In this document: positions 1 through 6,261 of the stretch, piece after piece
How positions within the stretch are numbered: position 1 is the stretch's first letter
Layout: each line of letters begins with the position of its first letter
Assembly (NCBI GenBank): GCA_003568415.1
Contig: PWXV01000122.1
Coordinates: 1 to 37,328, forward strand
Direction: 5' to 3'
Origin: Ignavibacteriales bacterium
Lineage (GTDB): Bacteria; Bacteroidota; Ignavibacteria; T3Sed10-11
DNA length: 37,328 nt
Made by a program: the position numbers and the translations under genes
Notes under the pieces: generated by a model
What the model saw: the letters and a program-made list of their open reading frames with translations, nothing else
Told to the model about the DNA's origin: nothing
Database searches by the model: none

Positions 1-890
1 GCAAGCAGTTCGACGGATGTTCTCACGGAAAAATCAAAATGGTTTTGCAAATAATTCGGTGCTTCCCATCTGAATGCACGGTCCCCGTGTCCGCATTCTG
101 CGAGAATTAATTCCTTTGAATTCAGTTTTTTCACTTCATCAAGCATTCTTTGTGCAATAATCCCGGCTTCTTGTAAATTTCCGGAGAAGAAGGCATAATT
201 CGTCACATCATACATGTGCGTCGAGAGCGTCCAGCTCTCTTTTGCAACATAAAATATTTTTGCCATTGCGGAAATCGAGAGGGGAAAAAACTTCGGTTCG
301 CGGGGATTTAAAGTATATAATATTTTCCTGTCTTTTTCATTCAACGGAATTGAAGCATCGGGATCATTTACTTCATCACGCAATTCTTCCTCAAGCCATT
401 CCAGCGTATCCACGAAATCATCGGTAGTGATACTCATATTGTTTCCGCTTGTCAGTGCTGCATCCACGGTCGACTGAAGTGTCGCCGGAGTCAACCCCAT
501 TTCCGCGAGCATCGCCCTGCCGATACTTACCAGATATGCGATATCGACACCGACCGAACAATGTATATTGCACCGGCCGCACAATGTGCACGCCCCGTAG
601 AACAAGTCTATAAATTCTGCGGTTGTTGTATCATTCAGTTCCTTTGCATGTACGAACTTGGGAAAGGTTCGTCCTATATAGGTATAGTACCGTTTATAAA
701 TCGACGATAGCAATGCAACTTTTTTGGCGGGAATGAAAGCATTGTCTTGCATGGCTGCGTAATACATGCAACTTTCGGCACATAATCCGCAACGCACACA
801 GCTATTAATGCCCGTCAGAAATCTGCCGTCATCGAATCTCCTGAATATGTCCAAACCTTTTTCTATAGTATGTATTGAGAGCGGTTCCAT
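1..890 (-). CDS. DsrK/HdrD-like (Fe-S) oxidoreductase subunit, partial
   Basis: I translated this by eye from the ATG at 890. It runs off the window edge, so about 296 residues are visible and the C-terminus is missing. Two ferredoxin-type clusters are present: C31xxC34xxC37xxxC41 and C101xxC104xxC107xxxC111, each able to bind [4Fe-4S]. Near the edge an AECGHG motif at about residue 264 starts what looks like the cysteine-rich CCG domain of HdrD/DsrK proteins, which holds the catalytic non-cubane cluster. In DsrMK and HdrDE this subunit is cytoplasmic and reduces or oxidises a disulfide using electrons from a membrane cytochrome b. The gene starts 4 nt after the cytochrome-b-like gene and two genes after dsrC, so a DsrC trisulfide or disulfide is the natural substrate. 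Whether it is DsrK, TmcB or another HdrD paralogue cannot be decided from this fragment. Confidence 0.82.
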   Translation of the reverse strand, partial: MEPLSIHTIEKGLDIFRRFDDGRFLTGINSCVRCGLCAESCMYYAAMQDNAFIPAKKVALLSSIYKRYYTYIGRTFPKFVHAKELNDTTTAEFIDLFYGACTLCGRCNIHCSVGVDIAYLVSIGRAMLAEMGLTPATLQSTVDAALTSGNNMSITTDDFVDTLEWLEEELRDEVNDPDASIPLNEKDRKILYTLNPREPKFFPLSISAMAKIFYVAKESWTLSTHMYDVTNYAFFSGNLQEAGIIAQRMLDEVKKLNSKELILAECGHGDRAFRWEAPNYLQNHFDFSVRTSVELL

Positions 891-894
891 AAAA

Positions 895-1509
895 TTAATT
901 TTTAACCGGAGGCCACGTTCCTCTCCATCCGTAAAAGAGACCTAAGTGATAGCGCGCAGCGAAAAAGTATACTGCATGCCTGAGCTTCCCGACGGGTATA
1001 TACAATAACAGTGCACTTACAACTATATAGTATACCGGCAGTGAATAGTGCATATAGACGAGTGTGAACAGTTGAAATGCCGTAACTAAAACATTCGAAA
1101 TATAATCGTCAGGTTGTGTTAATGTTTTGAGTAATTTTGAAAAAATTCTTTTCAGTAAAATTCCAATCCCGCATAAAACGGATACTGCGAGAAAAACGGA
1201 AAACAATAATTCTATAGATCGATGTAATTCAATTGAAAAGAGAAAAATAAAAAATAATATTACCGAAAGGAATGTTCCCAGATGATATAGCACACCCGCA
1301 CTATAAGTCGGCAAATGTAAATAGGCGGATTCCTTGTGCGCGGGATTCATCGCTTTTGTAAACGAATATGTTATCGCACATCCAATATCACCTGCAGATT
1401 TCGAAAAATCCTCAGGATTGCCGAGTTTAATAATTCGTATTGCGTGATATACACAACCTGCAATACAAACTACTAATGAGAGATAGGTAACTACCAGGTA
1501 CCATTTCAT
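895..1509 (-). CDS. DsrM/HdrE/NarI-like membrane cytochrome b subunit
   Basis: A 204-residue membrane protein with about five hydrophobic segments (roughly 3-27, 72-95, 100-118, 137-153 and 157-178). Histidines within or next to them (H22, H76, H154, H178, H188) could serve as haem b ligands. The segment around residues 175-189 (KLRHAVYFFAARYH) resembles the end of the NarI-type gamma subunit fold. The family passes electrons between the quinone pool and a cytoplasmic Fe-S subunit. The length is close to five-helix HdrE/NarI proteins and shorter than long DsrM forms. It lies between dsrC (12-nt gap) and the HdrD/DsrK-like gene (4-nt gap), which is the best support for the call. Haem binding is inferred from the family; the exact ligands are not established here. 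Confidence 0.75.
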   Translation of the reverse strand: MKWYLVVTYLSLVVCIAGCVYHAIRIIKLGNPEDFSKSAGDIGCAITYSFTKAMNPAHKESAYLHLPTYSAGVLYHLGTFLSVILFFIFLFSIELHRSIELLFSVFLAVSVLCGIGILLKRIFSKLLKTLTQPDDYISNVLVTAFQLFTLVYMHYSLPVYYIVVSALLLYIPVGKLRHAVYFFAARYHLGLFYGWRGTWPPVKN

Positions 1510-1521
1510 AATTTAAGAATA

Positions 1522-1839
1522 TTAGACACATCCATCGGGTTTCGGCAGACCTGCAACCCTGCATGCACCGCGGGCCGGCCCCAGGGGAAACAACTCATAA
1601 ATTTCACGTAATTTTATACCGGTTTCCCGGCATATACTCCGTATCATCGGTGCGTTCCCCTTTTCTTCATAATGTTGTCTGATAAAATTTACGATAGCCC
1701 AGTGCTTTTCATTCATTTCATCAATGCCGTCGTATTTAGCAAAAAGCATTGCCACTTCATCATCCCATAATTCGGGGGTGCTGAGAAAACCATCGCCGTC
1801 GACTTCGAATGTTCTTCCGTCTATTTCAATTGTTGCCAT
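1522..1839 (-). CDS. dsrC: DsrC/TusE-family sulfur carrier with both redox cysteines
   Basis: A 105-residue protein starting MATIEIDGR. The open frame extends 45 codons further upstream, but that part is unlike the family and the compact DsrC fold starts here. The C-terminal arm reads GACRVAGLPKPDGCV. C104 is penultimate and C93 lies 11 residues before it, which is the two-cysteine pattern of true DsrC. TusE-type proteins, which serve tRNA thiolation, keep only the last cysteine. In sulfite-reducing or sulfur-oxidising organisms these two cysteines carry a trisulfide between DsrAB and the DsrMK membrane complex. The two genes downstream are a cytochrome b and an Fe-S disulfide-reductase-like subunit, in the order dsrC-M-K. 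No strong Shine-Dalgarno is seen. No dsrAB is in the window, so direction and pathway are open. Confidence 0.92.
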   Translation of the reverse strand: MATIEIDGRTFEVDGDGFLSTPELWDDEVAMLFAKYDGIDEMNEKHWAIVNFIRQHYEEKGNAPMIRSICRETGIKLREIYELFPLGPARGACRVAGLPKPDGCV

Positions 1840-2119
1840 TATTACGTCTGTCTGTTTGTGTGTGGATATTATTTCGGGATAATTATACATACTTGCAGGA
1901 ATAATGTGTGTTAAGGCCTGCCAAAGAATTACGAGGGAGTGAACTGAGTTCCGGCAGCCGACATTATGCTGCAAAGATTTTGGATCTCAGTCATCGGGGT
2001 AATTCAGATATAAATTATAAACGGATGTTACGTAAAAAATTTAAATGCTTTATTAAGGTATTGAATAATATCTAAATCCTAACGCGGCAGAGCTGCAACC
2101 AATCCGATTTCTATTGGGG

Positions 2120-2226
2120 TGAAACCACGAAGAACTCGAAGGTATACACAAAGCACACTAATTTTTTCATATTGTTCAAAATTCTTCGAGCCTTCCGTGT
2201 GAGATCTTAGTGACTTTCGTGGTTCA
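2120..2226. repeat. Imperfect inverted repeat with ACCACGAAG-type arms
   Basis: The left arm (2120-2160) begins GAAACCACGAAGAACTCGAAG. The reverse complement of the right arm (2182-2226) begins TGAACCACGAAAGTCAC and contains GGAAGGCTCGAAGAAT. The arms share the ACCACGAA core and a CGAAG block, but are diverged and interrupted. A third copy of the same motif sits at 2401-2428. This looks like a degraded dispersed repeat and not a functional terminator, because there is no long continuous stem. Confidence 0.5.
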
Positions 2227-2400
2227 AATTTTTAGCTTTTCGTGCAAGGATTTCACTGCTATGCGCCTAAAAAATTTATAAAGCTAAAATGTATCTATAC
2301 GTAACATTAGTTTTAAAAGTATCTCTAAGTAATTATACTGCTTTTTTGATTTTTTGTCAATTAATCGTGTGCTGAATGAGTTACCTTTAAAAGTTGTTTC

Positions 2401-2428
2401 TTTGTGTTCTTCGTGATCTTGGTGGTTC
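2401..2428. repeat. Third copy of the ACCACGAAG-type repeat arm
   Basis: Read on the minus strand this segment starts GAACCACCAAGATCACGAAG and continues AACACAAA. It is a clean two-step version of the ACCACGAAG motif also seen at 2120-2160 and 2182-2226. It begins 3 bp after the stop codon of the patatin gene on the minus strand. The function is unknown. Confidence 0.5.
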
Positions 2429-2431
2429 CCA

Positions 2432-3409
2432 TCACTTCCCACCTCTTCCACTTCTCCGTTTCTTCTTCATCACCTCCTTCGCGATTTCGATGCCATGATC
2501 ATACCGCATCTGCTGGGTCCGTTCCGAGAAATCGAGCGTATCGCCCATTTCAATTGCGGGTTCGAACAGGAACGAACGATAATGCTTGTATGGTTTTCCC
2601 TTTTCATTATGCAGGATTACCCCCGCGTTCCCCGCTTCCTTCACATTCTTGTTAATGCGCTTAAACTCACGTATATCACTGATAACAATCCGGTTCAATA
2701 ACAGCTCCAGACTGCGTGATCCAACCTGGAGGATGTTTTTCTTCCCCGGTGAGATGGTTTGCGGGTGCTGGGATTCACAATTAAATACATATACTTCGGT
2801 GGGCTCCTCGTCAATCAAATTGCCGAGTGGCGATATCATATGCACGCCGCCGTCGACAAGCAGGTTCTCTCCCATTTCAACCGGCGGGAAGGTCACGGGT
2901 ATCGCAGTGCTGGCGAGTACCGCAAGACGATATGCATTGACGAAATCATCGACGGATGCCACCCGTAACACTTCGCTGCCGTCAACAATTACCTCTACTT
3001 CCCGTTTCTCGTGCCGGTAATCATAGCTGAGAAACTTCCCGCTAATAAGGTCAACAACACCGATCTTTACATCTATCGCAAACTCGCGCGGATCTATTTC
3101 TTGTTGTATAAGCTCCCACAGAGGACTATTATTATAGATATGATTACGTCCGAACGCTATCCTCATCAGGTTGACAGGGCTGGTCATCGATCCGGTAAAA
3201 ATATCATGCTCGCGTAACGAAAAGAAAAGGTCTTTGTACCGGTTGAATTTGTTCTGTGCCACCATTGCTGCGGCAAGCGCTCCAACACTAATGCCACCCA
3301 CTATGTCGAATTGTACATTATGTTCCTGAAGTACAACCTCGAGGTTTCCGACCTGCACCATCCCTTTCGCTCCGCCCCCCGAAAAGGCTGCTGCTCGTTT
3401 CACAGGCAT
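2432..3409 (-). CDS. Patatin-like phospholipase
   Basis: A 325-residue patatin-domain protein. The oxyanion loop GGGAKG is at residues 11-16, the nucleophile motif GISVG at 39-43 (Ser41), and the catalytic Asp in DGG at 186-188, so the Ser-Asp dyad is complete. Proteins of this family are lipid acyl hydrolases (phospholipase A-type). No signal peptide is visible, so it is probably cytoplasmic or peripheral. The ATG at 3409 has a strong GGAGG 7 nt upstream. The C-terminus is short and basic (KKKRRSGRGGK). It is the last gene of a coupled run (RidA-like lipoprotein, ParA, acyltransferase, patatin) and starts 15 nt after the acyltransferase stop, suggesting a lipid or envelope acyl-chain role. 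The substrate is unknown. Confidence 0.9.
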   Translation of the reverse strand: MPVKRAAAFSGGGAKGMVQVGNLEVVLQEHNVQFDIVGGISVGALAAAMVAQNKFNRYKDLFFSLREHDIFTGSMTSPVNLMRIAFGRNHIYNNSPLWELIQQEIDPREFAIDVKIGVVDLISGKFLSYDYRHEKREVEVIVDGSEVLRVASVDDFVNAYRLAVLASTAIPVTFPPVEMGENLLVDGGVHMISPLGNLIDEEPTEVYVFNCESQHPQTISPGKKNILQVGSRSLELLLNRIVISDIREFKRINKNVKEAGNAGVILHNEKGKPYKHYRSFLFEPAIEMGDTLDFSERTQQMRYDHGIEIAKEVMKKKRRSGRGGK

Positions 3410-3424
3410 ACATACCTCCGTATA

Positions 3425-4564
3425 TTATTTATGGGGTAAAAAGAGCTCGCGTAATGCGGGCGCTCTCGTTAAAATTGCTTCACTCAGGATCCATACAACA
3501 AGCCAACTCACTATGATTATTGCGGGTATTAGTATATAGTTTGTAATATTTGTTTGCATTCCATATAAAGCAAGCGGATATAATACCAGTGGATGTAAGT
3601 AAAACATAGCATACGCGTTTTTTGCCTGACTATCCCAGAATAATGAGCGTTTGTTTAGATATTTTCGAAAGACCGCTATTAAAGCGATAACAGATGAATA
3701 ACAAAACATATTAAAGGTAACCGCCGTAACACCCGCCACCGCAAACTGCGGTCCCATAGTATAATACATCGCCAGTCGTGCGGTCAGATATGCAATAGCC
3801 GAAATACATGCAAGCGGAAGCCATAGTTGTAACTCGGGAATATATCCCGATTTTCGAAACCAACCATTTTTAAATGCATACAAACCGAAGAAAAAATAGC
3901 CGATATACGGTGGTACCCGTACCGGCTGTACCATAACAAGATAGCCGAAATGTACCCACTCATCCTTTGGTACTGACTGATTAATGACAAAAAACCCGAT
4001 ACTCATAACTGTTATAAACACAGCGATGAATCCCCACGTCGGTTCACGAAATGTAACATGGAGTGAACGGAATGAAATACTTGCAGAATACAAAATGCTG
4101 ACACACCCGAAGCATAGTAACAACACCCCGAGTATCCAGTAAACCGATTGCTGATAATATTCAGCCCAAAAATGACTCTCAAGAAACAATGAATACGGGA
4201 GTTGTGGATTTTCAGATACCGCTAACAGATAGGCGACCGGCGGGGTAAATAATAATACGCCGACGATCCATGGCAATCCTTTTCGTTTAATTTTATTGAG
4301 GAGAAATGTACTGTTATTCTGTTGCAGAATAGTTGGATAGACAAAATAACCTGCTACGAATAAAATGATGAAATATACGGGAACATCTATAAGCGAGACA
4401 ACCGATGCAATCATCCAGTTCACGTCAAATTCGATTATATACTGCCACACAGCCGGCTGCGGCGAATAGGTCATCAATCCGTGCATAATAATGATACCTA
4501 TAACTGCAACGGCACGAAGATTATAAAAGAATTCGAACCGCTCATCGTTACCGCTTTGATTCAT
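3425..4564 (-). CDS. Acyltransferase-3 family integral membrane protein
   Basis: A 379-residue polytopic protein with about ten hydrophobic segments. The N-terminus (residues 10-28, containing NLRAVAVIGIIIMHG) carries the early Arg (R17) and His (H28) typical of acyltransferase-3 (OafA/OpgC-like) enzymes. These move acyl groups, such as acetyl or succinyl, across the cytoplasmic membrane onto glycans, lipids or peptides outside. The layout resembles the OpgC/MdoC branch more than long OafA proteins with SGNH domains, since no extra C-terminal domain is present. Its ATG overlaps the stop of the ParA gene by 4 nt (ATGA), so translation is probably coupled. The substrate cannot be read from the sequence. 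Confidence 0.82.
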   Translation of the reverse strand: MNQSGNDERFEFFYNLRAVAVIGIIIMHGLMTYSPQPAVWQYIIEFDVNWMIASVVSLIDVPVYFIILFVAGYFVYPTILQQNNSTFLLNKIKRKGLPWIVGVLLFTPPVAYLLAVSENPQLPYSLFLESHFWAEYYQQSVYWILGVLLLCFGCVSILYSASISFRSLHVTFREPTWGFIAVFITVMSIGFFVINQSVPKDEWVHFGYLVMVQPVRVPPYIGYFFFGLYAFKNGWFRKSGYIPELQLWLPLACISAIAYLTARLAMYYTMGPQFAVAGVTAVTFNMFCYSSVIALIAVFRKYLNKRSLFWDSQAKNAYAMFYLHPLVLYPLALYGMQTNITNYILIPAIIIVSWLVVWILSEAILTRAPALRELFLPHK

Positions 4565-5343
4565 GGTGTTCCGTTTTTGTTCATAATCTCTTGAGCTAAC
4601 GATAAGTAAGCACTGGCACCTTTCGAACTCGCATTATATAAGATTACCGGTTTACCATGATACGACGATTCAGAAATCGTACTGTTTTTGGGTATGACAG
4701 TATTGAATACATGCCCGGAATATTTATCGTTGAGATCATTATCGATCATTGCACCTACCTTAGTACGCGGTTCGTGCATTGTCAGGAGGATTCCCTCGGT
4801 ACATAATGCACGATTGGTAAAGCGGCGTATCCAGTCAATATGTGCGAATAATTTATCAATGGCTTCTAATGATAGATGACCGGACTTTGCCGGAATGAGT
4901 ACCGAATCTGAAGCAACCAGTGCAACGGTCATTAAACCGCTGGCGTACGGTGGACAATCGAGAAAAATGTAATCGTACCGTTCTTTCATCGAGTTTAACA
5001 GATGATACAATAACATTTTATTGTTGGACATTCTGCCAAGCCGTTCTTCATCTATGGGTGAAAGTGAGTTCATCGGTACAAAATCGAGGTGTGAAAGTTC
5101 GGTTTGACGTATACATTGTTCAATAGAGCGTGTATAACTGAGTATATTAAACACACCCGGTGTCCGGTCTTGATCCTGAAAGCCGAGCGCGATTCCCGCA
5201 GCACCCGATGAATCGAGATCCATAATCAAAACTCTTTTTTCTGCAACTGCTAAACTGGCAGCAAGATTCACTGCGGTGGTTGTTTTCCCGACACCACCTT
5301 TCGGTAAAGCAACTGATATGATTTTTCCCATAATGTATGTCAT
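4561..5343 (-). CDS. ParA/Soj-family ATPase, solitary
   Basis: A ParA/MinD-superfamily protein of about 260 residues with a deviant Walker A, KGGVGKTT, at residues 15-22, and a Walker B region YIFLDCPPY further on. I chose the ATG at 5343 because it overlaps the upstream stop by 4 nt (ATGA). The ATG at 5331 (MGKIISVALPKGG) is an alternative that starts closer to the family's usual end, and the 5367 start would run into the upstream gene. These ATPases dimerise on ATP and position DNA, chemoreceptors or protein assemblies. No parB or parS-like gene is adjacent, and the neighbours are a lipoprotein, an acyltransferase and a lipase. A role in placing an envelope machine is therefore as likely as chromosome partition. 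This is inference from context only. Confidence 0.85.
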   Translation of the reverse strand: MTYIMGKIISVALPKGGVGKTTTAVNLAASLAVAEKRVLIMDLDSSGAAGIALGFQDQDRTPGVFNILSYTRSIEQCIRQTELSHLDFVPMNSLSPIDEERLGRMSNNKMLLYHLLNSMKERYDYIFLDCPPYASGLMTVALVASDSVLIPAKSGHLSLEAIDKLFAHIDWIRRFTNRALCTEGILLTMHEPRTKVGAMIDNDLNDKYSGHVFNTVIPKNSTISESSYHGKPVILYNASSKGASAYLSLAQEIMNKNGTP

Positions 5344-5798
5344 TTTGATGCTGTGGCTAAGATACAAATCATCCCTCCACGCGGAAGTCGATTTACTTCC
5401 ACAAAGTTTACAGCCGGCGGACGTGAGGTAAAGTAGTTATCAAAGACCATCTGAACGGTCTGATAATCGTTTATGTTTGTGAGAAATACCTCGACACGGA
5501 CAACATCTCTCGAGGTATAATCTGACCGCCGTAGAAGTGCATCGATATTACGAAGAGCTTGCTGGGTTTCGGCTAGTATTCCTCCGGGAACAAGCTGCTC
5601 GGTTCCGGGTTCAAGACCGAGTTGGCCGGCAAGATAAAGTGCATTTCCTGTTTTAATTGCTTGTGAGGACCCGCCGATCGGTCTGGCTGCATCTTCGGAA
5701 ATAACCACCTGTGGATCTGGTATAACGTGTGCGCATGAAATAAATAGGATTGTAATAACCGGGATCAAAACGAGTATCAATTTTTTAAGGATTGACAT
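5340..5798 (-). CDS. Exported RidA/YjgF-like lipoprotein
   Basis: A 152-residue protein. The N-terminus MSILKKLILVLIPVITILF is a lipoprotein signal ending in FISC, with the lipidated Cys at about residue 22. The rest is a RidA/YjgF/Rid domain: the family Arg is kept in TSRPPAV and the LPRGG turn is present, but the usual acidic VEIE after it reads ICIL. Cytosolic RidA hydrolyses reactive enamines and imines made by PLP enzymes; an envelope-anchored version is uncommon. The ATG at 5798 has an excellent AGGAGGG. The stop overlaps the next gene by 4 nt, so it leads a coupled operon with ParA, the acyltransferase and patatin. The loss of the acidic residue means imine deaminase activity should not be assumed. 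Confidence 0.85.
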   Translation of the reverse strand: MSILKKLILVLIPVITILFISCAHVIPDPQVVISEDAARPIGGSSQAIKTGNALYLAGQLGLEPGTEQLVPGGILAETQQALRNIDALLRRSDYTSRDVVRVEVFLTNINDYQTVQMVFDNYFTSRPPAVNFVEVNRLPRGGMICILATASK

Positions 5799-5850
5799 GA
5801 TTCCCTCCTGAGCCTGGAAGCCAGCAAGAGTGAACGCTGGAGGCCATAAC
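5799..5850 (-). promoter_or_regulatory. Leader of RidA-lipoprotein gene with possible SD-pairing segment
   Basis: On the minus strand the leader contains GCCTCCAGC, then GCTGG, then AGGC, then the Shine-Dalgarno AGGAGGG (complement of 5803-5809) 4 nt before the ATG. CCAGC can pair with GCTGG. Alternatively CCTCC (complement of 5839-5843) can pair with the GGAGG of the ribosome binding site. The two pairings exclude each other. This could tune translation, but it is only a by-eye structure. Confidence 0.3.
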
Positions 5851-5899
5851 TCGCAATTATTTTTGGATAAAAATATTCAAAAAAAATAATACAAAAGTA

Positions 5900-5936
5900 T
5901 TGCTTATATCGAAATTACTCTTATATTATAATCTAC
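5900..5936 (+). promoter_or_regulatory. Possible promoter for the small membrane protein gene
   Basis: TTGCTT at 5900-5905 is followed after 18 bp by TATTAT at 5924-5929, within a very AT-rich stretch. A TATAAT hexamer also lies at 5927-5932 with a longer spacer. This is the only sensible upstream signal for the plus-strand gene at 5989. The match is modest. Confidence 0.3.
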
Positions 5937-5988
5937 TTTCTGTAGATAAGCAAATAATTACGATAAATATTTATCCTGTGTGGCGCAT

Positions 5989-6261
5989 ATGAGCATAATC
6001 GACGTATTTACATTTTTAGTAATTGTCGTTGTTTGTTCCTCCATTGCACAGGCAATCTTCGACTTCCGCGGCGGAGGTCTTGTATTCTCCATCATTCTCG
6101 GTGTAATCGGAGCAGCTGTCGGTATAATGATCGCACGCACGCTGGCGCTTCCCGATATGTTTACCGTACAGGTTGGAGAAACGCACATCCCGATATTATG
6201 GTCGATAATGGGATCGGGAATTTTTGCAATCATTTTAAGTTTCGTTCTTAAACGTGCTTAA
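5989..6261 (+). CDS. Small GlsB/YeaQ/YmgE-like membrane protein
   Basis: A 90-residue protein from the ATG at 5989; a GTG at 5980 would add MAH. It is almost entirely hydrophobic with three predicted membrane segments. The pattern DFRGGGLVFSIILGVIGAAVGIMIA resembles the transglycosylase-associated (GlsB/YeaQ/YmgE) family, whose members are small inner-membrane, often stress-induced proteins with no proven enzyme activity. It is the only plus-strand gene in this part of the window. Its TAA overlaps the stop of the convergent M14 peptidase gene (TTAA palindrome). No clear Shine-Dalgarno is seen. The family assignment is by sequence flavour and is moderate. Confidence 0.65.
   Translation: MSIIDVFTFLVIVVVCSSIAQAIFDFRGGGLVFSIILGVIGAAVGIMIARTLALPDMFTVQVGETHIPILWSIMGSGIFAIILSFVLKRA

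Larger units (their letters stand above)
1840..2431. other. 592-bp gene-free region between dsrC and patatin genes
   Basis: No convincing gene is seen here on either strand. The open frame continuing upstream from dsrC does not look like protein. The dsrC promoter should lie on the minus strand in this interval; a TATAAT-like hexamer occurs around 2015-2020 but without a matching -35. The region also holds repeat-like sequence: a GC-rich AACGCGGC block at 2081-2102, an inverted pair of arms at 2120-2226, and a third related arm at 2401-2428. Confidence 0.6.

Noticed and set aside
1840-1974. 45-codon N-terminal extension of the DsrC open frame
   Set aside because: The extension is unlike DsrC proteins, which start close to MATIEIDG. 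The open frame is chance read-through.
2120-2428. CRISPR array
   Set aside because: Only three diverged arms, in both orientations, with unequal spacing; no constant repeat-spacer pattern.
2404-3217. Several plus-strand open frames opposite the patatin gene
   Set aside because: They lie antisense to a gene with complete GGGAKG/GISVG/DGG motifs and have no recognisable domain.
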